Origin: Parasegetibacter sp. NRK P23
GTDB taxonomy: Bacteria; Bacteroidota; Bacteroidia; Chitinophagales; Chitinophagaceae
Assembly (NCBI RefSeq): GCF_023721715.1
Contig: NZ_JAMDLG010000001.1
Coordinates: forward strand, 1,243,889-1,307,888
Length of the DNA stretch: 64,000 nt
Direction: 5' to 3'
Every line of letters starts with the position of its first letter. Within the stretch, counting starts at the first letter, position 1. Below, in pieces: positions 26,049 through 34,413 of this stretch. Both the position numbers and the translations under genes were made by a program. Below the pieces are notes generated by a model that ran no database searches, was not told the DNA's origin, and worked only from the letters and a program-made list of their open reading frames with translations.

Positions 26049-26065
26049 CGATCTAACTCGATCCC

Positions 26066-28150
26066 ATGTTTACCAGCGATATTATCAGGTCTTACCAGGA
26101 ACAAACACTTGAATGGCTCAGAACGCCTTCCTCCTTTGATATACAACAGATCGCGCAACTCCGCGATATCCTTAAATTCCACGAACACCGGTATTATGTG
26201 GAAGATAACCCGCTTATCTCCGATGGTGAATATGATATACTGTATAAACTGCTTGAAAAAACTGAAGAAGACCACCCTGAACTGATCACTTCCGATTCGC
26301 CTACACAGCGTGTCGCCAAAGGACTTACCAGTGTTTTCACCACTGTGCAACACCTTGTGCCGATGCTTTCGCTGGAAAATTCCTATAATGCCGAAGACCT
26401 TCGCGACTGGGACCGTAAGGCCAGGGAACTGACAGGCCTCGATACCGTGGAATATTGTGTGGAACCGAAATTCGATGGCGCCAGCATCTCTCTTATTTAT
26501 GAGAATGACCTTCTTGTAAGAGCCGCCACTCGCGGCGATGGGGTGGAAGGCGAAGAAATTACCACCAATGTGAAGCAGATCCGCTCGGTGCCGCTTTCAG
26601 CGCCTTTCTCCAAATTCGGCATTCAACAAATTGAAATCAGGGGAGAAGTCCTCATCAATAAAAATAATTTCGCAGCCTACAATGCGCAGTTGGTGGCCCA
26701 GAACCTGGCCCCGCTCGCTAATCCGCGCAACGCGGCCTCGGGTTCCCTCCGCATCAAAGACCCCAAAGAAGTGGGAAGGCGCAACCTGGAAGCCTTTCTT
26801 TACCATGTGAGCGACGTAACCCTTACGGGCGAAATGCCGGCAGCGCTGCAAAGCCATAGCGCATCGCTGGAACTGTTGTGGAACATGGGTTTCAGGAGCC
26901 CGGTAAAACAAATGAAAGTATTCCCGGGCATCGATGGTGTGATTGATTACTGCGCGGGCTTTGAAGCCGGACGCGATGAACTGCCCTACGAGATAGATGG
27001 TATGGTCATCAAAGTGAACCGGAATGACCTTCAGGATAAGATGGGCATGACCACACACCACCCGCGTTGGGCCATGGCCTACAAATTCCGCGCGCGCCAG
27101 GGTACCAGCATCCTCCGCAGGGTGGAGTTCCAGGTGGGCCGTACGGGCAGCATTACGCCAGTCGCGAAGATCGACCCCGTTCCCATCGGTGGCGTAACCG
27201 TGGGCTCTATCTCTCTTTTCAATGAAGATGTAGTGCGCGAGAAGGACCTGCATATCGGTGATACCGTATTGGTGGAAAGGGCCGGAGATGTTATTCCTTA
27301 CATCGTGAAACCTTTAGCGGAACTGAGAACAGGGAAAGAAGAACCGATCATTTTCCCGACAAATTGCCCGGTTTGCGGCGATGCCCTCTTTAAGCCCGAA
27401 GACGAAGCCGTATGGCGCTGTATCAACCTTAACTGCGAGGCACAGGTAGTGGAAAGAATGATCCATTTCGTAAGCAAAGACGCCATGGACATCAGGAGTT
27501 TGGGTGAATCGAACATCCGGAAGTTCTACGACCTGAAATTACTGCACGATATCCCCGGTATTTACGCACTTGATTTCGAAGCCATCGGGAAACTCGAAGG
27601 TTTCGGCCCAAAATCCATTACCAACCTACAGGAGGCTATTGAAAAATCGAAGCAGCAACCCCTGCACCGGATCATTTTCGCCCTGGGCATCCGTTATGTG
27701 GGCGAAACCACCGCGAAAGTGCTGGCCCGCGCCGTGGAGCACCTGCTCGATTTCAGGAATTATTCTGAAGAAAAACTCCGCGAACTGGAAGATGTGGGCA
27801 CCAAAGTAGCGGGGAGCATCCACCAGTTTTTCTCCAACCAGGATAACCTTCACCTCCTTGAACAGCTCGAAAAAGCCGGACTGAACCTGAAGAATACCCA
27901 GAAAGGACAGGTGGCGGGCGGAAGCTTGAGCGGCCAGACCTTCCTTTTCACCGGCACCCTCACCCGCTTCAAGCGCAGCGAAGCCGAAGAACTGGTGGAA
28001 AAGAACGGCGGAAAATTGCTGAGCGGGGTAAGCAGCAAACTCAATTACCTGGTGGCAGGGGAAGAAGCAGGGTCCAAACTGGAAAAAGCAAAAAAGATCC
28101 CGACCGTAAGGGTGATCACGGAAGACGAGTTTCTTCAGCTCTTCGGTTAA
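26066..28150 (+). CDS. ligA: NAD-dependent DNA ligase
   Basis: 694 residues, full length. The adenylation lysine is K135 in the KFDGAS motif; the OB fold follows (VEFQVGRTGSITPVAKIDPV), then the four-cysteine zinc finger (CPVCGDALF and CINLNCEA), the helix-hairpin-helix region (LEGFGPKSITNLQEAI, LEDVGTKVAGSI) and a C-terminal BRCT domain (GQTFLFTGTLTRFKRSEAEELV). It seals nicks in replication and repair. The ATG at 26066 fits the -7 box at 26041-26048. Confidence 0.97.
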   Translation: MFTSDIIRSYQEQTLEWLRTPSSFDIQQIAQLRDILKFHEHRYYVEDNPLISDGEYDILYKLLEKTEEDHPELITSDSPTQRVAKGLTSVFTTVQHLVPMLSLENSYNAEDLRDWDRKARELTGLDTVEYCVEPKFDGASISLIYENDLLVRAATRGDGVEGEEITTNVKQIRSVPLSAPFSKFGIQQIEIRGEVLINKNNFAAYNAQLVAQNLAPLANPRNAASGSLRIKDPKEVGRRNLEAFLYHVSDVTLTGEMPAALQSHSASLELLWNMGFRSPVKQMKVFPGIDGVIDYCAGFEAGRDELPYEIDGMVIKVNRNDLQDKMGMTTHHPRWAMAYKFRARQGTSILRRVEFQVGRTGSITPVAKIDPVPIGGVTVGSISLFNEDVVREKDLHIGDTVLVERAGDVIPYIVKPLAELRTGKEEPIIFPTNCPVCGDALFKPEDEAVWRCINLNCEAQVVERMIHFVSKDAMDIRSLGESNIRKFYDLKLLHDIPGIYALDFEAIGKLEGFGPKSITNLQEAIEKSKQQPLHRIIFALGIRYVGETTAKVLARAVEHLLDFRNYSEEKLRELEDVGTKVAGSIHQFFSNQDNLHLLEQLEKAGLNLKNTQKGQVAGGSLSGQTFLFTGTLTRFKRSEAEELVEKNGGKLLSGVSSKLNYLVAGEEAGSKLEKAKKIPTVRVITEDEFLQLFG

Positions 28151-28216
28151 ATATCACCGATAATATTTTGAGAAGTTCGGGATAGCTTTTGTAACTTTAA
28201 AATAAATCAACATGTT

Positions 28217-28777
28217 ATGGTAAAGAAGCTGCCCGGCGAAGTGTGGAAACACTTGCCATTCCCCGGCTGGAAACAGCTCAGGAAAAAATATGCACTATCA
28301 TCGAGCGGCCGTGTTGCCAGTTATTCCGAAGAGGTAAACGAAGACGGAAAGCTGCTGAACGGCTCCCTCACTACAGGCTACAGAACCCTAAACCTTCACC
28401 GGCCCGATAGCAACGGCACACTTTACATCCACCGTGAAATAGCCAAACTCTTTCTGAAGAAACCTTCTCCTAAATACAAGTATGTGATCCACCTGAATCA
28501 CAACAAAACCGATAACACACTTAAAAACCTGAAATGGGCCACGCTGGAAGAGATGATCGCGCACCAGCAGAAAAGTCCGCAGAAAATCGCCTACAAACAA
28601 ATTCAGGCTACGCGTACCAAAGGGCTTAAACTCAATGCCACACAGGTTAAAACCATTAAAAAATCACTCAACGATCCCAAACGTAAACTCACCATCAAGC
28701 AACTCGCTGAAAAATATGGCGTGAGTGAAATGACGTTGTACCGCATTAAAAGCGGGGAGAACTGGGGCAGGATATAA
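28217..28777 (+). CDS. NUMOD4/HNH-endonuclease-like protein with C-terminal helix-turn-helix
   Basis: 186 residues. The start (EVWKHLPFPGWKQLRKKYALSSSGRVASY) looks like a NUMOD4 motif, followed by an HNH-type segment (YIHREIAKLFL, then VIHLNHNKTDNTLKNLKWAT) and a helix-turn-helix (KLTIKQLAEKYGVSEMTLYRIKSG). Such combinations are known from homing endonucleases. Compared with the usual DHidgnktNN pattern, the Asp before the active-site His is Ile here (VIH), so nuclease activity is doubtful and DNA binding alone is possible. It lies 66 bases after ligA and 7 bases before the DUF2461 gene, probably in one transcript. Confidence 0.75.
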   Translation: MVKKLPGEVWKHLPFPGWKQLRKKYALSSSGRVASYSEEVNEDGKLLNGSLTTGYRTLNLHRPDSNGTLYIHREIAKLFLKKPSPKYKYVIHLNHNKTDNTLKNLKWATLEEMIAHQQKSPQKIAYKQIQATRTKGLKLNATQVKTIKKSLNDPKRKLTIKQLAEKYGVSEMTLYRIKSGENWGRI

Positions 28778-28784
28778 CCAGGAT

Positions 28785-29465
28785 ATGACGATGATACAGG
28801 GTAGTACATTTTCTTTTTTGAAAGACCTGGCAAAGAACAACCACAAAGAATGGTTCGATGCCAACAGAAAAGCATACGAAAACGCCAGAAAGGATTTCGC
28901 GGGTTTCATCGACAAGCTGATCCCCGCGATGGCTAAGTTAGATCCCACGATAGCGCACCTTACCGCGAAAGACTGTATGTTCCGCATCAACAGGGACGTG
29001 CGGTTTTCGAAGGATAAATCTCCGTATAAAACCAATTTCGGCGCCTCCATTTGCAGGGGCGGAAAAAAAGCCATGCTTGCGGGTTACTATGTTCACCTGG
29101 AACCTGGCAAGAGTTTTATTGGCGGAGGACTTTACATGCCCATGGCCCCGGAACTGAAGAAAGTACGGCAGGAAATCGATTATTGTTACGATGAGTTTGG
29201 AAAGCTCATCCGCAATAAATCATTCATTCAAACTTACGGCGACCTCGACAAAAGCCCTGAATACAGCCTGGCCAACGCACCGAAAGGTTATGAAAAGGAC
29301 CATACCGGCATTGAATACCTGAAACTGAAAAGTTTTATCGCCGGACGGGAAGTGCCGGATAAAGAAGTACTTGCCACCAATTTTCTCCCGGAAACAGCAA
29401 AGGGCTTCAAAACCTTGAAGCCCCTGCTGGATTTTTTAAACCGGAGTTTATTGGAAGACCACTAA
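28785..29465 (+). CDS. DUF2461 family protein
   Basis: 226 residues. FSFLKDLAKNNHKEWFDANRKAYENARKDF, RINRDVRFSKDKSPYKTNFGA and YYVHLEPGKSFIGGGLYMP are the conserved blocks of the DUF2461 (TIGR02453) family, whose biochemical role is unknown. The start is 7 bases after the HNH-like gene. Its stop overlaps the stop of the convergent asd gene by 4 bases (29462-29465). Confidence 0.9.
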   Translation: MTMIQGSTFSFLKDLAKNNHKEWFDANRKAYENARKDFAGFIDKLIPAMAKLDPTIAHLTAKDCMFRINRDVRFSKDKSPYKTNFGASICRGGKKAMLAGYYVHLEPGKSFIGGGLYMPMAPELKKVRQEIDYCYDEFGKLIRNKSFIQTYGDLDKSPEYSLANAPKGYEKDHTGIEYLKLKSFIAGREVPDKEVLATNFLPETAKGFKTLKPLLDFLNRSLLEDH

Positions 29466-30451
29466 AGCAATCCTTTCCCATTCAAGTATTCCGCGATCTG
29501 AACGGCGTTGGTGGCGGCACCTTTGCGGAGGTTATCGCTTACGATCCACATGTTCAGGGTATTCGGAGCGCTTTCATCGCGGCGAAGACGGCCCACGAAT
29601 ACTTCGTCTTTCTCGTGTGCATCCATCGGCATGGGATATTGCGCGTTGGCAGGATCATCCACCACTACCACGCCAGGCGCTGCACTGAGCAGGGAGCGAA
29701 CTTCAGCCAGGTCAAAATCGTTCTCAAATTCCACGTTCACGCTCTCACTGTGTCCGCCCATTACAGGAATACGTACAGTGGTGGCCGTCACACGGATGGA
29801 GTCATCGCGCATGATCTTCTTGGTTTCTTTCACCATTTTCATTTCTTCCTTGGTATAACCGTTTTCCAGGAATACATCAATCTGCGGAATCACGTTCAGG
29901 TCGATGGGATATTTGTACGCCATCTCACCTTCCACGCCTTTCCTTTCGTTCATCAGCTGGTTCACGGCTTTCACCCCTGTTCCTGTTACAGACTGGTAAG
30001 TGGACACCACGATCCTTTTGATCTTATATTTTTTGTGCAGCGGGTTCAATGCCACCACCATCTGGATGGTAGAACAATTGGGGTTAGCGATGATTTTATC
30101 GGCCGCGGTAAGCGAATCGGCATTGATCTCAGGCACGATCAGCGCTTTGGTGGGATCCATTCTCCAGGCGGAAGAATTGTCGATCACCGTAATACCAGCC
30201 TCAGCAAATTTTGGTGCCCACTCCAGGGAAGTACTTCCTCCGGCGGAGAAAATAGCTACATTGGGCTTGGCGGCAATGGCATCGGCGGCGCTCACAATGG
30301 AATATTGCTTTCCCTTAAACTCCACCTGTTTGCCTACGGATCTTTCAGAGGCCACGGGAATAAGTTCAGTTACCGGGAAGTTGCGTTCCGTTAATACCTG
30401 CAACATTTTGGAGCCTACCAGGCCGGTTGCTCCCACTACAGCTACTTTCAT
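29462..30451 (-). CDS. asd: Aspartate-semialdehyde dehydrogenase
   Basis: 329 residues. VGATGLVGSKMLQVL binds NADP; the catalytic cysteine is C126 in NPNCSTIQ; GTGVKAVNQL and GGHSESVNVEF carry substrate-binding residues. It reduces aspartyl phosphate to aspartate semialdehyde, the branch point to lysine, methionine, threonine and isoleucine. No promoter is seen directly in front. The nearest one (30615-30647) lies upstream of a small ORF and an intrinsic terminator, so expression likely depends on read-through of that terminator. Confidence 0.96.
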   Translation of the reverse strand: MKVAVVGATGLVGSKMLQVLTERNFPVTELIPVASERSVGKQVEFKGKQYSIVSAADAIAAKPNVAIFSAGGSTSLEWAPKFAEAGITVIDNSSAWRMDPTKALIVPEINADSLTAADKIIANPNCSTIQMVVALNPLHKKYKIKRIVVSTYQSVTGTGVKAVNQLMNERKGVEGEMAYKYPIDLNVIPQIDVFLENGYTKEEMKMVKETKKIMRDDSIRVTATTVRIPVMGGHSESVNVEFENDFDLAEVRSLLSAAPGVVVVDDPANAQYPMPMDAHEKDEVFVGRLRRDESAPNTLNMWIVSDNLRKGAATNAVQIAEYLNGKGLL

Positions 30452-30489
30452 GTTTGTTTTTGTTCTTTTAGTTGGTTAATTATTAGTAT

Positions 30490-30519
30490 AAAAAAAGGCC
30501 CTCCAATCTGGAAGGCCCT
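30490..30519 (-). terminator. Intrinsic terminator in front of asd (candidate attenuator)
   Basis: Leftward: GGCCTTCC (30517-30510), loop AGATT, GGAGGGCC (30504-30497) with one U-G pair, then seven T (30496-30490). It lies 39 bases before the asd ATG. Confidence 0.9.
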
Positions 30520-30544
30520 CAATTCTATTGTAAACACAGAACGC

Positions 30545-30607
30545 TTATGCACCTTCCTTAAGTGGAAACTGTTTCTTAATGCGTTTTGTATGTTTCATCA
30601 TGTTCAT
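30545..30607 (-). CDS. 20-residue leader peptide upstream of asd
   Basis: The ORF starts at ATG 30607 and ends with TAA at 30547-30545. Its first 12 codons read MNMMKHTKRIKK, ten of which encode aspartate-family amino acids (Asn, Met, Lys, Thr, Ile); over the whole 20 codons it is 11. The rest reads QFPLKEGA. The last codons (AAG GAA GGT) contain GGAAGG, which can pair with CCTTCC in the left arm of the following terminator. This is the layout of a translation-coupled attenuator. It is too short to be sure of by sequence alone, and an independent tiny basic protein is the alternative. The predicted transcription start is only a few bases before the ATG. Confidence 0.55.
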   Translation of the reverse strand: MNMMKHTKRIKKQFPLKEGA

Positions 30608-30614
30608 GCGGGAG

Positions 30615-30647
30615 CAAAATTAAAGTGAAACATCCGTGATTTCCAAA
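30615..30647 (-). promoter_or_regulatory. Promoter of the asd leader
   Basis: Leftward: TTTG (30647-30644), a 21-base spacer, then TAATTTTG (30622-30615). A full consensus match. Confidence 0.8.
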
Positions 30648-30781
30648 AATATTTTCCGCTTTTTTCTGCCGGGTTTTCGGTGTTTTTCACATTGTCAGGT
30701 TTTTCCGACCATTCTACCTTTGAGTTTTTCAACCGGGCGGTGTTCCCTGCAGGAATGCTGCCCTACTTAAAATGAGTGTGT

Positions 30782-32509
30782 ATGAATTGGGGGAGAAGGA
30801 TAATAACGATGATTTTACTGATCTTAACAGGAATAAAGTCGGAAAGCCAACAGGTAAGCAGATACGATGTGGTGATCACGGAACTGATGGCCGACCCCGA
30901 TCCCCCCGTTCAATTGCCCGCGGCTGAATATGTGGAGGTATTGAACCGGAGCGGCAACCCTGTATTCCTGGAGGGATGGACACTGAGCGACCGAACCGGT
31001 TCTGGTTCCATACAAGGAAACTTCCGTCTCGATCCAGGCGCCTTTCTTCTGTTATGCGCCACCTCGAATGTTGCGCAGTTCCAGGTATTTGGTCAAACCA
31101 TTGGCGTTACAAGGTTCCCATCTCTTGATAATGCAGGCGATGTGCTTCAACTGAAAGACGCCTCCGGCGCAACAATACATGCTATATCCTACGCCATAAG
31201 CTGGTACAGAGAAAGTTTTAAACAGCAAGGTGGCTGGTCGCTGGAAATGATTGATACGGCACAGCCCTGCCTTGACGTACACACGCAAACCGACTTCAGC
31301 AGAAACTGGAGCGCCTCCGCTGACCCCGAAGGAGGAAGTCCCGGAAAAGCAGGCAGGATCATGAAACCATTACCCATTGTTGCCATTGTGCCGGTACATA
31401 GTTTTATGACTGATCTCAACACCATCGTTGTGCAAATGAATATGAGCTTTGATACAAAGAGTATAGCACGGGATTTATTTGTCGAAAAGATCAGTGGCTT
31501 AAATCCGGATACGGTTTTTAAAGAGCAGTTCTGGAACGATGCGATATCCTTACATTTCAGCGATGCATTCCGTGAAAAACAGCTATACAGCATAGCCATT
31601 CAAAACATGCGCGGTTGCAATGGTGCTGTACAGCACGCCCCGGTTGTATTGCCCACCGCAATGCCAATCGTCCCCGGAAAAGAGGAAGTGCTGCTGAACG
31701 AACTCCTGTTTAACCCACACCCTCCCGCAGAAGATTATATTGAATTACACAACAAAGGGCCGGGCGCAATAGATCTTTCCGGAATGTATTTAGGCGGGAT
31801 GAATACCGCTGGCGCCATAACATTATCCGGGCCTTTAAGCCCTGAAACAAGGTTGTTGTTTCCCGGTGAGTACATCGTATACTCCGCTGAAACAAGGTTC
31901 CTGAAGGAACAATACCTAGTAAAGGATAGCGCAAGATTGTTTCCGTTGAAAACTATGCCCTCCTACCCCGATGACAAGGGTACAGTATTACTCTTCAATA
32001 GCCGGGGAGCAATCGTGGATGAAGTATCCTATCAAGAACGGTGGCACCACCAGCTGCTCACTAACAAAGAAGGCGTACCCCTTGAAAGGATATTCACGGG
32101 CAGAGACAGTAATGATCCCAACAACTGGCACTCTTCGGCAGGAACGCCGGGGTATAAAAACGCGCAGCAGGTGGAAAATGAAGCGATGGCAGCGAGGCAG
32201 TTTTTTAGTCTGCCCTATTCCCTTGTGTCGCCTAACGCAGATGGTCACCAGGATATCCTGCTATTGGAATACAACTTTGCTGAACCCGGGTGGATAATTA
32301 CGGTTCAGGTATTCGATCTTTCGGGACGCGCCGTTAAAACCATCGCGCGGCAGTTACTGGCGGGAACCTCGGGGTTACTCAAATGGGATGGTGTTGCAGA
32401 GAACGGGAAGATGGCGCCTGCAGGGCATTACCTGCTATTGGTGCAATACTTCCATGCCAATGGACGCGTAAGACATTGGAAGAGGGCGATCAGCATTTAT
32501 GGAAGATAG
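30782..32509 (+). CDS. Secreted protein with two lamin-tail domains and a FlgD/CHU_C-like end
   Basis: 575 residues from ATG 30782 (a GTG start at 30776 is possible). A hydrophobic N-terminus (MILLILTGIKSESQQ) is the export signal. Lamin-tail domain 1: VVITELMADPDPPVQLPAAEYVEVLNRSG. Lamin-tail domain 2: VLLNELLFNPHPPAEDYIELHNKG. The C-terminus (SPNADGHQDILLLEYNF, VQVFDLSGRAVKTI, LLKWDGVAENGKMAPAGHYLLLV) resembles FlgD Ig or gliding-motility-associated C-terminal domains, which would suit T9SS export. Function unknown; probably a surface protein. It is followed by a strong terminator. Confidence 0.8.
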   Translation: MNWGRRIITMILLILTGIKSESQQVSRYDVVITELMADPDPPVQLPAAEYVEVLNRSGNPVFLEGWTLSDRTGSGSIQGNFRLDPGAFLLLCATSNVAQFQVFGQTIGVTRFPSLDNAGDVLQLKDASGATIHAISYAISWYRESFKQQGGWSLEMIDTAQPCLDVHTQTDFSRNWSASADPEGGSPGKAGRIMKPLPIVAIVPVHSFMTDLNTIVVQMNMSFDTKSIARDLFVEKISGLNPDTVFKEQFWNDAISLHFSDAFREKQLYSIAIQNMRGCNGAVQHAPVVLPTAMPIVPGKEEVLLNELLFNPHPPAEDYIELHNKGPGAIDLSGMYLGGMNTAGAITLSGPLSPETRLLFPGEYIVYSAETRFLKEQYLVKDSARLFPLKTMPSYPDDKGTVLLFNSRGAIVDEVSYQERWHHQLLTNKEGVPLERIFTGRDSNDPNNWHSSAGTPGYKNAQQVENEAMAARQFFSLPYSLVSPNADGHQDILLLEYNFAEPGWIITVQVFDLSGRAVKTIARQLLAGTSGLLKWDGVAENGKMAPAGHYLLLVQYFHANGRVRHWKRAISIYGR

Positions 32510-32522
32510 TACTCCATCCAAA

Positions 32523-32559
32523 AAAGGCGCCCGTATGTTTCTACATACCAGGCGCCTTT
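32523..32559 (+). terminator. Terminator after the lamin-tail gene
   Basis: AAAGGCGCC (32523-32531) and GGCGCCTTT (32551-32559) are exact arms, with an inner TATG/CATA stem. It starts 14 bases after the stop. Confidence 0.85.
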
Positions 32560-32652
32560 ATATAAAACCGTTATCACGGGTGAATTCTTCCGTGGATGAA
32601 CATAGCTACTTGCTCCGCGCTGCCGCAGAGAAGCAGCACGGAAATCAGGCTG

Positions 32653-33582
32653 CTATTCTGAAGTCAATGAGAAATCGAAGTTCACCAGGTTAACAAACTG
32701 CTGAATGCGTTCGTCGATATCTGCTTTGGTGATCTCTTTGAGACGTGTGGGACCAAATTTCTCCACGCAGAAAGAAGCCATGGCGGAACCCACAATGATG
32801 GCTGTCTTCATATTCTCGAAGGAGATGTCTTTGGTACGGGCGAGGTGGCCTATAAATCCACCGGCGAAGGTATCTCCCGCGCCTGTTGGATCGAATACAT
32901 CTTCGAGGGGAAGGGCGGGTGCAAAGAATACATTGTTCTCGTGGAACAGCAATGCGCCGTGTTCCCCTTTTTTGATGATGAGGTATTTGGGACCCATGCC
33001 CATGATTACCTTAGCCGCTTTTACGAGGGAGAACTGTCCGCTGAGTTGACGGGCCTCACTGTCGTTCACCATCAGCACGTCCACTTCTTTGAGTACTTCC
33101 TCCAGTTTGGGTAATGCGATCTCCATCCAGAAATTCATGGTATCCATCACGATCAGGCGGGGACGCTGCTTCATTTGTTTGATCACGGAAAGTTGCACTT
33201 TCGGATCAAGGTTACCCAGCATCAGGAATTCGGCGCCCTGGTAGCTTACGGGGATAACGGGATCAAAATCTGCCAGTACATTGAGGTCGGTTACCAGCGT
33301 ATCCCGGGTGTTCATATCGAGGTGGTATTTACCGCTCCAGAAGAAAGATTTTTTGTCCTTAACGATCTCTACGCCATCCAGTTCCACGCCACGGGAAGAG
33401 AGTTCGTCCATTTCTTCCTGGGGAAAATCGTTCCCTACAATTGACACCTGCTGAACTGGCTTTACAAAGTTACTGGCGGCATAAGCCACATAAGTTGCTG
33501 AGCCTCCGATAATACGGTCGGTTTTGCCGAAAGGTGTCTCAATGGCGTCGAAAGCCATGGTTCCTACTGAGATTAAAGACAT
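32653..33582 (-). CDS. PfkB family sugar or nucleoside kinase
   Basis: 309 residues. GGSATYVAYAASNF near the N-terminus and DPTGAGDTFAGGFIGHLA near residue 230 are the two PfkB signatures; the Asp of GAGD is the catalytic base. The substrate cannot be told from sequence: ribokinase-like, adenosine kinase-like and other members share these motifs. It stands alone, with a -7-like box TAGGTTTG (33616-33609) upstream. Confidence 0.9.
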   Translation of the reverse strand: MSLISVGTMAFDAIETPFGKTDRIIGGSATYVAYAASNFVKPVQQVSIVGNDFPQEEMDELSSRGVELDGVEIVKDKKSFFWSGKYHLDMNTRDTLVTDLNVLADFDPVIPVSYQGAEFLMLGNLDPKVQLSVIKQMKQRPRLIVMDTMNFWMEIALPKLEEVLKEVDVLMVNDSEARQLSGQFSLVKAAKVIMGMGPKYLIIKKGEHGALLFHENNVFFAPALPLEDVFDPTGAGDTFAGGFIGHLARTKDISFENMKTAIIVGSAMASFCVEKFGPTRLKEITKADIDERIQQFVNLVNFDFSLTSE

Positions 33583-33834
33583 ATTTTATTTGTTTTTATA
33601 GTCGGGTGCAAACCTAATACAAAAATCCGGGGGCTTTGCTATATGTAGTATAATTTACTTATATTACATTTCCATTTGTAGATGGAAGGCCCTTGTAAGA
33701 TTTAATATTTTTAACGTCTGCCCGGATATCTGCTAAGCAACTGTATCTCTGTTCCTATCCCGCCCCTTGTAAAATAACGAATGAAGTAGTGTGTCCCGGA
33801 CCGTATCTGTCGCGAACGTAAAAACTGAAAAACC

Positions 33835-34338
33835 ATGTCAGAAAACGTATTCTACTTCCGAGCGCACCTGATGGTACCTGTTTCATCCACCATCGTATTT
33901 GGCTATCTTACCAATACTTCCGCCTATCCGGAGTGGTGGGGTTCCGTAGTAAAAAGATCGCTCCCGAAGGGCAATACCCCTTCAAATGAAGTGGGCGCCA
34001 AATGCGCGATGGATATCCGTGGGCTCCTGCCCATCGTACTTCACCTGGAACACACCGTAAAAGAGATCACCGATCCCTCACATATACTGTTTGAAACCCA
34101 CGGTGACCTGTCAGGGATGGGACGCTGGACACTGGAAGACGTGGATGCCGGATGCCGGATCACCTTCGAATGGTCCATCACGCCTGAAAGAAAGCTGATC
34201 CGCACACTTTCACCTTTCCTCCGCCCCGTGTTCAGGATGCACCATAAATATTGCCTTCGCCAGGCTGGACTTGGGTTGAAGAGAGAAATCGTAAGGAAAC
34301 TGAACAGGTTGCCGCTGAGCAGTGTACCGATGTTTTAA
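33835..34338 (+). CDS. SRPBCC (START-like) family protein
   Basis: 167 residues. VFYFRAHLMVPVSSTIVFGYLTNTSAYPEWWGSV is the typical opening of polyketide-cyclase/START-like proteins, with the helix-grip fold continuing in VKEITDPSHILFETHGDLSGMGRWTLED and CRITFEWSITPE. These proteins bind hydrophobic ligands in a central cavity. No catalytic residues and no informative neighbours; function unknown. The preceding 250 bases (33583-33834) show no gene. Confidence 0.8.
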   Translation: MSENVFYFRAHLMVPVSSTIVFGYLTNTSAYPEWWGSVVKRSLPKGNTPSNEVGAKCAMDIRGLLPIVLHLEHTVKEITDPSHILFETHGDLSGMGRWTLEDVDAGCRITFEWSITPERKLIRTLSPFLRPVFRMHHKYCLRQAGLGLKREIVRKLNRLPLSSVPMF

Positions 34339-34413
34339 GGGTAAGCTAAAGCTTTAGGTCAACTTAAAGAACAGGTACTGCTGAACAATTTACTTGAAGG
34401 CTATCTGTAATCC

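Larger units (their letters stand above)
25549..26065. other. 517-base gap between the amylase and ligA, rich in inverted repeats
   Basis: Between the divergent genes lie a 21-base palindrome (25621-25641), operator C (25645-25661), a rightward terminator-like hairpin (25709-25748), two GGTGGCACCG repeats (25865 and 26000) and the ligA -7 box. The open frame at 25862-26056 covers the repeats and is not taken as a gene. Confidence 0.75.

Noticed and set aside
25862-26056. Rightward open frame in front of ligA
   Set aside because: It covers two repeat copies and runs into the ligA promoter.
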